Part shown: positions 7,992-15,529 of the stretch, piece by piece
How positions within the stretch are numbered: the first letter of the stretch is position 1
Layout: each line of letters starts with the position of its first letter
DNA from: JARRNO01 sp037384885
GTDB lineage: Bacteria; Acidobacteriota; UBA4820; DSQY01
Reading direction: 5' to 3'
Length of the DNA stretch: 37,624 bases
Assembly: GCA_037384885.1 (NCBI GenBank)
Contig: JARRNO010000066.1
Coordinates: 1 to 37,624, forward strand
Position numbers and translations under genes: made by a program
Notes under the pieces: model-generated
Database searches by the model: none
Told to the model about the DNA's origin: nothing
What the model saw: the letters and a program-made list of their open reading frames with translations, nothing else

Positions 7992-9302
7992 TCAGCTCCC
8001 GAGACTGTCGAGCGCTTCCTCCAGGTCGGCCATGATGTCGTCCGGTGCCTCGAGCCCCACGCTGATGCGGATGCCGCCTGGATCGATCCCGGCCTGAAGC
8101 TGGTCTTCGATGGGGATGGGGGCGTGGGTCATGGAGGAAGGATGCTCCACCAGGGTCCTCACCTGCCCCAGCGAGACGGCCAGCGTGGCGCACAGTGCGT
8201 GCTGGGCGAGGTGGTCCATCATGCGCGCGCCGGCGGCGCGTGCTTCTTCAGGATCCCCTTTCAGGACGAAATAGATCATGAACCCCGGGGCAAAGTTGCC
8301 TTCCACGTCTACCATCTGCCTCTGTGCCAGAACGTGCTGGGGATGGCTGGGCAAGCCGGGGAACCGGACCTTGGCGACGGCGGGGTGCCCTTCGAGAAAC
8401 CGGGCGACCTTGAAGGCCGTCTCAATCTGCCGGCGCGACCGGAGCGAAAGTGTGGGAAGGCCGTAAACGAGAGGCGGCCAGGCGGATTTTGGGCTCAGCG
8501 GAGCACCGAAATCCTTCCTGAAGAGAAGCACATCGGGTTCCAGCAGCGAGGGCCCGGCCCAGACGCCGCCCATGTCCGTGCCGAAGCCTCCGATGTTCTT
8601 GGTCAGCGAATGGCAGACCGCGTCCGCGCCCAGGGTGAGAGGCCGTTGGGAAAAAGGGGTGGCGAACGTGTTGTCCACCACGATGTAGATTTTGCGCCGG
8701 GCGCCCCGCTTTTCGTTGACGCGGTCGACAACGGCCCGGACGGCGGCAATATCTACCAATTCAAGGGTGGGGTTGGTGGGCGTCTCGAAGTAAACAGCCA
8801 TGACCTCGGGTGTCAGCAGTTCCTCCAGGGCGTCGGTGTCTTTGAGATCGGCCAGCTTGACGTTGATGCCGAGGCGAGGGTACCAGTTCTTGAACAGCGA
8901 AAAGGTGCAGCCGTAAAGGGTCTGGTGCGATACCACAGAATCGCCCGCTTTGAGCAGCACGCCCAGGCTGGCGCTGATGGCGGCCATGCCCGTTGCGAAA
9001 CACACGGCGCACTCGCCTTCCTCCGCTGCTGCGATGTTGTCTTCCAACATGGAGCGCGACGGTTCGTCCAGGCGGTCGTAAATGTAAATGGGGGGCTGAA
9101 CGTGCCGGTTGAATTCGGGATTGGCGAACTCCGTGAAGCCTTTGGCGCCCCGGGCGACGCTTTCGAGGCGGTAGGCCGCCGAGGCGGAGATCGGCGGGAC
9201 GATGTGGTCGGAGTAATTCCAGTGAGGAGAATGGAAGTCGCCGTGAATGAGGCGTGTTTCCATCTGGTAGCGTCGTTTTTTCTTGTCTTTGTCCTTGTCC
9301 AT
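7992..9302 (-). CDS. Cys/Met-metabolism PLP-dependent enzyme (cystathionine gamma-synthase/lyase family)
   Basis: A 436-residue fold-type I enzyme. The PLP lysine lies in HSLTKNIGGFG (about K235), the PLP-binding Asp in IVVDNTFATPF, and YETPTNP-type residues appear as YFETPTNPTLEL. The C-terminal SLGQVRTLVEHPSSMTHA and GIRISVGLE segments are family signatures. Members include cystathionine gamma-synthase, methionine gamma-lyase and O-acylhomoserine sulfhydrylase; I cannot decide among them. The start is the ATG at 9302, which has GGAGGG seven bases upstream; a GTG at 9317 in the same frame would swallow that site. It is the first gene of the minus-strand unit that continues into the chemotaxis genes. 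Confidence 0.93.
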   Translation of the reverse strand: MDKDKDKKKRRYQMETRLIHGDFHSPHWNYSDHIVPPISASAAYRLESVARGAKGFTEFANPEFNRHVQPPIYIYDRLDEPSRSMLEDNIAAAEEGECAVCFATGMAAISASLGVLLKAGDSVVSHQTLYGCTFSLFKNWYPRLGINVKLADLKDTDALEELLTPEVMAVYFETPTNPTLELVDIAAVRAVVDRVNEKRGARRKIYIVVDNTFATPFSQRPLTLGADAVCHSLTKNIGGFGTDMGGVWAGPSLLEPDVLLFRKDFGAPLSPKSAWPPLVYGLPTLSLRSRRQIETAFKVARFLEGHPAVAKVRFPGLPSHPQHVLAQRQMVDVEGNFAPGFMIYFVLKGDPEEARAAGARMMDHLAQHALCATLAVSLGQVRTLVEHPSSMTHAPIPIEDQLQAGIDPGGIRISVGLEAPDDIMADLEEALDSLGS

Positions 9303-9323
9303 CTCAGATCCCTCCACTACTCT

Positions 9324-9351
9324 ATTTTATACCGAATCACGCCGGTGTCAG
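9324..9351 (-). promoter_or_regulatory. Sigma-70-type promoter for the PLP enzyme/chemotaxis unit
   Basis: On the minus strand CTGACA (9346-9351) and TAAAAT (9324-9329) are separated by 16 bases, placing transcription start about 15 nt before the ATG at 9302. It faces away from hisS, so this gap is a divergent promoter region. Called by eye from consensus only. Confidence 0.55.
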
Positions 9352-9456
9352 GGAAAATCGGCGCCGCCGGAGGAGCGCGGCGAATTGCCCCGCCGCCCGG
9401 TGTGGGGGATAATTCCCGCCCTCTTGTGATATCTTAACATCCCGGAGGTTTTACAG

Positions 9457-10493
9457 ATGTTGACAGCCGTCAAAGGCACTCAGGACTTGTATTTTCCAGA
9501 CATCAGACGGTGGCAGCGTCTCGAACGGGCCGCAAGAGCGGTCTTCGAGCGCTACGGCTTTGCGGAAATCCGCACGCCGGTTCTAGAGCACACGGAGCTT
9601 TTCGTGCGCGGAATCGGGGATGAAACGGACATCGTGTCGAAGGAAATGTATACCTTCAACGACAAAAAGGGGCGCAGCCTGACACTGCGTCCCGAGAACA
9701 CGGCCGGCGTGGTGAGGGCGATCGTCGAGCACCGCCTTTTTGAATCGCCCACGCACGCGCGGCTTTATTACATCGGGCCCCAGTTCCGGTACGAGCGCCC
9801 GCAGAAAGGCCGCCACCGGCAGTTCCACCAGATCGGAATGGAGGTGATCGGAGAAGAGGCGCCCGGCTGTGATGCGGAAGGGATCACCCTCGCCGCGGAC
9901 CTGCTGCGGGACGTGGGGATCGACCGGGTGCTCGTGGGACTGAATTCGGTGGGGTGTCCCAATTGCCGGCCCGGATACGTGGCGCGTTTGAAGGAAGCGC
10001 TGGCCGGGGAAAGCGGCGCACTTTGTTCGGACTGCCGGAGGCGGCTTGAGACCAATCCGCTCCGCGTACTGGACTGCAAAGTCCCTTCGTGCCAGCCCAT
10101 TCTCGACAAGGCTCCCCGTTTTCCCGATCACCTTTGTGATGAATGCGCCGGGCACTTCGCCGGGCTGAAATCCGCCCTTCACACCTTGGGCGTTCCCTTC
10201 GAGGAGAAGCACCGGATGGTGAGAGGGCTCGATTACTACACGCGGACGGTCTTTGAAATCACGAGCGGATCGCTCGGCGCGAGGCAGACCTTCCGGTGGT
10301 GCTGGAACACTCCGAGCGTTCTTTCAAATCTTCCTTCAAACGGGCCGACAGGATCGGAACCCGATGGACGCTCGTGCTGGGGGAAAACGAAGTGGCCGAG
10401 GGCCGGTATGCGTTGAAAGACATGGAATCGGGGCGGCAGGAATCGTTCCCGCTGCCCGAGCTTATCCGCCGCTTGAAGGAGGCCGGGGCATGA
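9457..10493 (+). pseudogene. hisS: Histidyl-tRNA synthetase with internal deletion and frameshift
   Basis: The first 275 or so codons encode a normal HisRS: TAVKGTQDLYFPD at the start, motif 1 region RPENTAGVVRAIVEH, motif 2 FRYERPQKGRHRQFHQIG, and RGLDYYTRTVFEITSGSLGA. Immediately after that the frame changes. The last 70 codons (about 10284-10493, in another frame) encode the normal anticodon-binding tail, ending FKRADRIGTRW...LVLGENEVAEGRYALKDM. About 75-80 residues expected between the two pieces are missing, including the histidine-binding GGRYDGL loop and class II motif 3 (GxxxGxER). Such a protein could not charge tRNA. The junction is near 10275-10286. SD GGAGG precedes ATG 9457. The stop overlaps aspS (ATGA). 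Confidence 0.88.
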
Positions 10494-12328
10494 CGCTCGG
10501 AGATCGCACCCATTACTGCGGCGACGTAACGGCGGAGCTTGTCGGCTCGGAAGTGCTGCTCAAGGGATGGGTCCGCCGGCGGCGCGACCTCGGCAGTCTC
10601 GTGTTTGTGGACTTGAGAGACCGCGAGGGTATTGTCCAGCTCACCTTTTCCCAGGATTCCAGGCCCGATCTCTTCGCCCTGGCGAAGACATTGAGGCCCG
10701 AATTTGTCATCGAGGCGGCGGGAAAGGTCAGACGCCGGAGCGACCGCGACGTCAACCCGCAGATGAAGACGGGGGAGGTGGAGGTGGACGCGGAGAGGCT
10801 TGAAATCCTTTCCGAGTCCGAAACGCCGCCATTCGCGGTCGAAGACGCGGTGGCTGTGAGCGAGGAGCTGCGCCTTCAGTACCGCTATCTTGATCTCCGG
10901 CGCCCCGTCCAAAATTCCCGCATCATCGCCCGCCACAAGCTGGCCATGAGAGCCCGGCGGTGCCTGTCGGAAAAAGGCTTCGTCGAAATCGAAACGCCGT
11001 TCCTGACGCGGTCCACGCCGGAAGGCGCCCGGGATTTTCTCGTGCCCAGCCGGATGCGGCCGGGCGATTTCTACGCGCTGCCGCAGTCCCCGCAGCTTTT
11101 CAAACAGCTCTCCATGGTGGCGGGGTTCGACAAATACTTTCAGGTGGCGAGGTGCTTCCGCGACGAGGACCTCCGGGCCGACCGCCAGCCGGAATTTACG
11201 CAGATCGACGTGGAAATGAGCTTTCCCACCGAAGACGGCGTGATGCGCCTGGCGGAAGACCTGGTGGACGATCTGTTCGAGGAGGCGGGGCGTCAGCGCC
11301 ACGGAGAGGTCCCCCGGCTGACCTACGACCAGGCCATGGAGCGTTACGGCACCGACAAGCCGGACACCCGTTTCGGTCTCGAACTGAAGACCGTGTCGGA
11401 CATCGCTTCGAAAACATCTTTTCGCGTGTTTCGATCGGTTTTGGAATCGGGCGGTTCAGTGCGAGGCCTGTGCGTTCCCGGTAAGGCGGGCCTGTCTCGA
11501 AAAGACCTGGATGCATTGAACGACGTTGTGAAGCCCTTCGGTGGAAAAGGCGTGGTGAGCCTGTCGCGCCGGGACGGAACCGCAGCGGGTGCCGTAGTGA
11601 AGCACCTGGGCGAATCGTACGCCGCGGCTTTGCTCGACGCCGTCGGGGCCGGAGAGGGCGACCTGGGCCTCTTCGTAGCGGCGTCCTACGAGACCGCGTG
11701 CGCGTGCCTGTCGGCTCTCCGGCTCCACTTTGCGCGGCAGCTCGAACTGACGGGCCAGAAGCGCCTGGATCTGGTGTGGGTCAACCGGTTTCCCGCCTTC
11801 GAATGGGACGAGGATGACAACCGGTGGGTGGCGCGGCACCATCCCTTCACCATGCCGCGGCCCGAGCAATGGGGCTGGCTTGAAAGCGATCCGGGCAAGG
11901 TCGAAGCAATGGCCTACGACCTGGTCCTGAACGGGAATGAAATCGCCGGCGGGTCCATCCGCATCCACCGGCGTGATGTCCAGGAAAGGGTGTTCGCCGC
12001 TCTCGGGTTTACCCGTGAGGCGGCCCGGGAGAAATTCGGATTTCTCCTCGATGCGTTCCGTTACGGGACACCTCCGCACGGAGGGATCGCCTTCGGCTTC
12101 GACCGGCTGGTCATGCTTCTGCTGGGCTGCGAATCCATCCGCGATGTCATCCCCTTTCCCAAGACGACGTCGGGACTTTGCTTGATGACCGGTTCGCCCG
12201 CTCAGGTGGATAGAAAACAGTTGGAAGACCTTCACCTCCGTGTGGAACCCAGGAAAAGGGAAGCGGCGGAAGGTGCTTCCTCCGTTTCCGGGGAGGTCGA
12301 AAATGATAAAGGGGACACCGGCCGGTAA
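10490..12328 (+). CDS. aspS: Aspartyl-tRNA synthetase
   Basis: A 612-residue bacterial-type AspRS, the usual size. It has the N-terminal OB-fold anticodon domain (about 1-110; VLLKGWVRRRRDLGSLVFVDLRD) and class II motif 2 at FRDEDLRADRQPEFTQIDVEMSF. The GAD insertion lies at about 290-420, and motif 3 is GIAFGFDRLVMLLLG. The C-terminal PFPKTTSGLCLMTGSPAQV matches the family. The reading frame is open upstream into hisS, but ATG 10490 has AAGGAGG at good spacing and overlaps the hisS stop as ATGA. HisS-AspS pairing is common in Deltaproteobacteria. Whether it is a discriminating or non-discriminating (Asx) enzyme cannot be settled here. Confidence 0.97.
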   Translation: MTLGDRTHYCGDVTAELVGSEVLLKGWVRRRRDLGSLVFVDLRDREGIVQLTFSQDSRPDLFALAKTLRPEFVIEAAGKVRRRSDRDVNPQMKTGEVEVDAERLEILSESETPPFAVEDAVAVSEELRLQYRYLDLRRPVQNSRIIARHKLAMRARRCLSEKGFVEIETPFLTRSTPEGARDFLVPSRMRPGDFYALPQSPQLFKQLSMVAGFDKYFQVARCFRDEDLRADRQPEFTQIDVEMSFPTEDGVMRLAEDLVDDLFEEAGRQRHGEVPRLTYDQAMERYGTDKPDTRFGLELKTVSDIASKTSFRVFRSVLESGGSVRGLCVPGKAGLSRKDLDALNDVVKPFGGKGVVSLSRRDGTAAGAVVKHLGESYAAALLDAVGAGEGDLGLFVAASYETACACLSALRLHFARQLELTGQKRLDLVWVNRFPAFEWDEDDNRWVARHHPFTMPRPEQWGWLESDPGKVEAMAYDLVLNGNEIAGGSIRIHRRDVQERVFAALGFTREAAREKFGFLLDAFRYGTPPHGGIAFGFDRLVMLLLGCESIRDVIPFPKTTSGLCLMTGSPAQVDRKQLEDLHLRVEPRKREAAEGASSVSGEVENDKGDTGR

Positions 12329-13535
12329 AGGGACCGGCTGTCATGTGACCCTCGGCGTCAGCGCGGGGATCAGCATCTACAAGTCCTGCGACCTGGTGCG
12401 AAGGTTGATTGAGCGTGGATGCGACGTCAAGGTCGTTATGACCGCCCATGCGACGCGGATGATCGGGCCCGTGACGTTCCAGGCCCTTTCCCGCAACCCC
12501 GTGATCACAAGCCTTTTTGAGGGTTCGGGAGATCCCACCATCGCACACATCGAACTCGCGAAATGGGAAGATCTGCTGCTCGTGGCGCCGGCGACGGCCA
12601 ACGTTCTGGCCAAGTTCGCGCGGGGTGTGGCGGACGACTTCCTGAGCACCCACTATCTTGCATCCACCTCACCGGTGCTGCTGGCCCCGGCGATGAACGG
12701 GAACATGTGGCGGCATCCCGCGACACGGGAAAACCTGGATATTCTGAAAGCGAGGGGGCATAAGATTCTTTCGCCCGGAGAAGGGAGCTTGGCCTGCGGC
12801 GACGTGGACGAGGGGCGCCTGCCCGAGCCCGCGGCAATCGCCGACGAAGCCCTCGCGCTCCTCTCTCCATCCGCGCAAAAGGGGAACCTGGCGGGAAAGC
12901 GGGTCCTGGTGACCGCAGGGCCAACCCGGGAACCCCTCGACGCGGTCCGCTTTCTCACCAACCGGTCGTCGGGAAAGATGGGATACGCCATGGCGGCTGC
13001 GGCCGCGAATCGTGGAGCGGACGTTACCGTGATCTCGGGCCCCGTTGCGCTTTCCCCCCCGGTGGGGGTTCGCACCATCCGCGTGGAGACAGCCGCAGAA
13101 ATGGGAACTGCCTTGGGAGGTGAATTTCCCCAATGCGACATCCTGGTCATGGCGGCGGCCGTGGCGGACTACAAACCGGCCGCGGCTTCCGCAGGAAAAA
13201 GAAAAAAGGACGGGACCGAATGGATGGTTCAGCTTCAGGAGAATAAGGATCTCGTGCAGGCGGTGGGGAAACTTAAGAAACCCGGCCAGTTCATCTGCGG
13301 GTTCGCGGCCGAAACAGACCTGCTGCACGAAAATGCACGCGCCAAGCTGAAGAAGAAGAATATGGACCTGATCGCAGCGAACGATGTTTCGCGAGAAGAT
13401 GTGGGATTCGATTCAGATCGCAACGAGCTGGTCCTGTTCTGGCCGGACGGCCGCGAGGAGGCCCTGCCCCCTGCCGCCAAGCGGGTCTGCGCCGAAGCGG
13501 TTTGGGACCGTATCGTGGAGTCGCTGCATGAATAG
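12303..13535 (+). CDS. coaBC: Bifunctional phosphopantothenoylcysteine decarboxylase/synthetase
   Basis: A 410-residue CoaBC of coenzyme A synthesis. The N-terminal CoaC flavoprotein (about 15-190) has GVSAGISIYK, the active-site His in HIELAKWEDLLLVAPATAN, the PAMNGNMW motif and the Cys of GSLACGDVDEGRL. The C-terminal CoaB domain (about 195-410) has VLVTAGPTREPLDAVRFLTNRSSGKMG, the AAAVADYKP motif and FAAETDL. CoaB joins cysteine to phosphopantothenate using CTP and CoaC decarboxylates the product. ATG 12303 has GGGAGG before it and lies 26 nt inside the aspS end. Both domains look complete. Confidence 0.96.
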   Translation: MIKGTPAGKGTGCHVTLGVSAGISIYKSCDLVRRLIERGCDVKVVMTAHATRMIGPVTFQALSRNPVITSLFEGSGDPTIAHIELAKWEDLLLVAPATANVLAKFARGVADDFLSTHYLASTSPVLLAPAMNGNMWRHPATRENLDILKARGHKILSPGEGSLACGDVDEGRLPEPAAIADEALALLSPSAQKGNLAGKRVLVTAGPTREPLDAVRFLTNRSSGKMGYAMAAAAANRGADVTVISGPVALSPPVGVRTIRVETAAEMGTALGGEFPQCDILVMAAAVADYKPAAASAGKRKKDGTEWMVQLQENKDLVQAVGKLKKPGQFICGFAAETDLLHENARAKLKKKNMDLIAANDVSREDVGFDSDRNELVLFWPDGREEALPPAAKRVCAEAVWDRIVESLHE

Positions 13536-14283
13536 CGACGAACGGGTACGCCAGCTCCGATTGCGAGCCGATTACCTGAAGCAGGAGGGACTTGACTACG
13601 CGCTCGACCCTCCCCGCGCCGATTTGGCGGCGACGGATCGCCGCCCGGAGCCACGGAAGGCCAACGCTTCTATCTCTCCGGACCACAAGAGACCCGGCGA
13701 CGCGGCCGGGGATGAAGCCGCCGCTCTCGAGGCTGTTCGGGAGCGGCTCGGTGACTGCAAGAGGTGTCCGCTCCACCAAGGCCGGACGAATCTGGTGTTT
13801 GGAGTGGGGGCTCCCCATGCCCGCCTGATATTTGTGGGTGAAGGCCCCGGCGCTGACGAGGACGCCCAGGGAGTTCCCTTTGTGGGGCGTGCGGGCCGTC
13901 TCCTGACGGACATCATCACCAAGGGAATGGGACTGCGGCGCGAGGATGTCTACATCGCCAACGTGGTGAAATGCCGTCCGCCGAAAAACCGCAACCCTCT
14001 GCCGGAGGAAATGGCAACGTGTTTCCCCTTTCTCGATGCCCAGATTCAGGCGATCCGGCCCGAGGTCATTGTGGCCCTCGGCAAAATCGCGGCGTCCGCC
14101 CTCATGGGCTACGACGTTCCCATCATGAAGATGCGAGGCTGTTGGCAGGATTACAAAGGCGTTGCCCTGATGCCTACCCTCCACCCGAGCTATCTGTTGC
14201 GCAACCCCAAGGCCAAGCGCGATGTCTGGGAAGATGTCCAGCTGGTGCTGCAGCGGTTGAACCTGCCGGTCCCCACAAAATAA
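13528..14283 (+). CDS. Family 4-type uracil-DNA glycosylase with [4Fe-4S] cluster
   Basis: A 251-residue UDG. After a variable, charged N-terminal tail (about 1-70) come the cluster cysteines CKRCPLHQGRTN (two) and, later, CRPPKNRNPLPEEMATC (two). The catalytic pocket motif is GEGPGADEDAQGVPFVGRAG, and HPSYLLRNP supplies the conserved His-Pro-Ser. It excises uracil from DNA to start base excision repair. The start ATG at 13528 is set by GGAG seven bases upstream and an 8-nt overlap with coaBC. It is the last gene of the hisS-aspS-coaBC-udg unit and is followed by a terminator. Confidence 0.94.
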   Translation: MNSDERVRQLRLRADYLKQEGLDYALDPPRADLAATDRRPEPRKANASISPDHKRPGDAAGDEAAALEAVRERLGDCKRCPLHQGRTNLVFGVGAPHARLIFVGEGPGADEDAQGVPFVGRAGRLLTDIITKGMGLRREDVYIANVVKCRPPKNRNPLPEEMATCFPFLDAQIQAIRPEVIVALGKIAASALMGYDVPIMKMRGCWQDYKGVALMPTLHPSYLLRNPKAKRDVWEDVQLVLQRLNLPVPTK

Positions 14284-14320
14284 GCGCCCCGCTGGCCTGA
14301 AGCGGTGCTCCTGTTTTTTT
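14284..14320 (+). terminator. Intrinsic terminator after the UDG gene
   Basis: Directly after the UDG stop, an imperfect 10-position GC-rich stem (GCGCCCCGCT with AGCGGTGCTC, two mismatches) is followed by a run of seven T at 14314-14320. Confidence 0.65.
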
Positions 14321-14340
14321 CGCCGGACCTGCCCGGTACG

Positions 14341-14376
14341 GGGAAAAGAAAAGCGGCAATCAACGCATGCCGCTTT
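14341..14376 (-). terminator. Intrinsic terminator of the orphan minus-strand unit
   Basis: On the minus strand a perfect 9-bp stem (AAAGCGGCA 14368-14376 with TGCCGCTTT 14350-14358) is followed by TTTTCTTTTCCC. It lies a few bases after the TAA of the small minus-strand ORF at 14383. With the plus-strand terminator next to it, it closes two converging units. Confidence 0.75.
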
Positions 14377-14382
14377 ACGTGC

Positions 14383-14574
14383 TTATTGCTGGCGCGTGTA
14401 CGGCGAGGCGGGTTCAGCTTCTCCGCCCGGCGCCGGACCGTCCAGCGAACCGTGAAAAGGAGGATGAATGGCCGCCCTCGACCTTGAAGAGCCCGTGGGG
14501 TGATAGCCGGGTGCGGGAATTCTTTTGGATTTTACAGGCAATGCTCGACGCACATAGGGAATGGCTTTCTTCAT
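14383..14574 (-). CDS. Possible 63-residue basic peptide (unrecognised)
   Basis: An ORF starting MKKAIPYVRRALPVKSKRIP, Arg/Lys-rich at the N-terminus and Pro/Gly-rich after about residue 20. I recognise no family. The case for a real gene is indirect. AGAGGTGA lies six bases before the ATG, the stop codon sits just before a good intrinsic terminator, and a strong promoter points at it from 14758-14787. The case against is that the composition looks partly random and no second start is supported. The whole 400-nt unit could instead be a structured non-coding RNA. Confidence 0.35.
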   Translation of the reverse strand: MKKAIPYVRRALPVKSKRIPAPGYHPTGSSRSRAAIHPPFHGSLDGPAPGGEAEPASPYTRQQ

Positions 14575-14589
14575 GGAACGTCACCTCTC

Positions 14590-14751
14590 CAGGCCTGCCG
14601 GGTTGCCGACGGCCTCGTGAAACAGCGAGTCCGGTCAACTCTTGGCTTTCGAAGTTCAGGGCGGCGCTCGCGTCGCCCTGGGAAGGGCTTCGGAAACGAA
14701 TTGTGAATTATGCACTTGATAGCGTGAATTTTCTCGACCTCCGCAACGTGC
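14590..14751 (-). other. Long structured leader of the orphan unit
   Basis: About 175 nt separate the predicted transcription start (near 14751) from the possible ATG at 14574. The stretch holds several strong hairpins on the minus strand. A CAGGGCG/CGCCCTG stem lies at 14658-14682 inside a TTTCGAAG-type outer pair, a CTCG/CGAG stem near 14613-14628, and an AGGCC/GGCCT stem near 14592-14615 enclosing CGGCAACC. The GGCAACC plus AGGTGACGTTCC pattern is reminiscent of S-box (SAM-I) riboswitch cores, but the flanking conserved positions do not match well, so I make no class assignment. Confidence 0.3.
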
Positions 14752-15484
14752 TCTCAAAATATAGGGACGTCCCCGCCGGATTGTCAAGTTTAGATAAAGC
14801 CATGCTTGTCAGCAGGTTGCGGATGTCGTCATTGGAAGCCCGCCGGCGGGTCGTTTCCTTTTCTGTGATTCGGCCTGGAGACGGTTTGGGGGAATTGCAG
14901 AAAGCCCGGGGCGGCGGCGATCCGCCCCGGGCCTTGTTCGGAGGCAGTCCCTGGGCTTCCAGGGAAGCCCGGGCCAGCCCGCGGATGACGATTTTTCTGT
15001 CCTGGTTCTCGTCCTGCAGAGTCCGTTCCGCACGCCTGTCGCTCAGAGCGCCGCGGGGTGACAGGAGCCCGTTGTTGGCTTCACCCGCCTGGCCGGACTT
15101 GAGCAGGGCCCGGACCCTGTCCTTTCTGCCGATGAGGCGCCGAAAGGCTTCCAGCACGTTCGGCATGTTCTTGATCTGGTGGTAGATTTGTCCTTTCCCG
15201 ACGCGGTCCTGCGCGTAAGCGACCCGGGGGGACAACCAATTCGAGGTCTTTTCCGCCCTGGGCGGCGTGCCGCCTTCTTTCTGCGGCGTCTTTTGCTCGC
15301 CGGGTTTTTTCTCCTGGGTTCCAGCGGGTTTTTGACCGGGCTGCTGCGCGCTTCCCTTTGACAGGTCCTGTTCCAGCATATCCAGCGCACCCTTTGCGGC
15401 CGCCTCGGGGAAATACACGTTGACGACCACGTGGAGGCAGGCAACCGTCGCAATAATCAGCGTAACAGCTGCGAGTTTCTTCAT
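14708..15484 (-). CDS. DUF1318 (YdbL-like) exported protein, C-terminus replaced
   Basis: The open frame encodes 258 residues. Residues 1-20 are an export signal (MKKLAAVTLIIATVACLHVV; the Cys may be a weak lipobox). NVYFPEAAAKGALD is the typical DUF1318 start. A Lys/Pro-rich linker follows, then the domain core VLEAFRRLIGRKDRVRALLKSGQAGEANNGLLSPRG and DENQDRKIVIRGLARA. Family members then end in an aromatic tail of about 40 residues; here the sequence becomes unrelated after GLPPN (about 14945). It runs through an 11-bp GC hairpin (14904-14932) and a sigma-70 promoter. The last 75 or so residues are therefore probably not native. It follows glnA by 45 nt. Function of the family is unknown. 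Confidence 0.75.
   Translation of the reverse strand: MKKLAAVTLIIATVACLHVVVNVYFPEAAAKGALDMLEQDLSKGSAQQPGQKPAGTQEKKPGEQKTPQKEGGTPPRAEKTSNWLSPRVAYAQDRVGKGQIYHQIKNMPNVLEAFRRLIGRKDRVRALLKSGQAGEANNGLLSPRGALSDRRAERTLQDENQDRKIVIRGLARASLEAQGLPPNKARGGSPPPRAFCNSPKPSPGRITEKETTRRRASNDDIRNLLTSMALSKLDNPAGTSLYFESTLRRSRKFTLSSA
14758..14787 (-). promoter_or_regulatory. Strong sigma-70 promoter of the orphan unit
   Basis: TTGACA (minus, 14782-14787), an 18-base spacer and TATATT (14758-14763): a perfect -35 and a near-consensus -10. It lies inside the open frame that extends the DUF1318 gene, which argues that the 3' part of that frame is not genuine coding sequence. Confidence 0.7.
14904..14932. terminator. 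Perfect 11-bp GC hairpin, probable terminator
   Basis: GCCCGGGGCGG and CCGCCCCGGGC pair over 11 bp around a 7-nt loop. On the minus strand it is followed by TTTCTGC, a weak T tract. It sits where the DUF1318 gene would be expected to end, so it is probably the native terminator of the pseudokinase/TonB-glnA-DUF1318 unit, now inside an extended frame. Confidence 0.5.
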
Positions 15485-15529
15485 TCGATCCTCCCGTGCA
15501 GCGGGCGGAGCGGGACCATCCGTCCGGGT

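Noticed and set aside
14464..14503. Plus-strand mini-ORF (MAALDLEEPVG) behind AAAAGGAGG
   Set aside because: Eleven codons, no plus-strand promoter, downstream of the UDG terminator and antisense to the orphan unit; the SD may be coincidental.
14575..14660. SAM-I (S-box) riboswitch
   Set aside because: GGCAACC and AGGTGACGTTCC are suggestive, but the GGTGGAGGGAC and GATGAA kink-turn positions are missing, so I only list a structured leader.
14341..14751. tmRNA, RNase P RNA, 6S RNA or SRP RNA in the orphan unit
   Set aside because: None of the hallmark motifs could be found (no tag-peptide frame, no GAGGAAAGTCC core, no SRP GGAAGG-AGCAG loop, no convincing 6S bubble).
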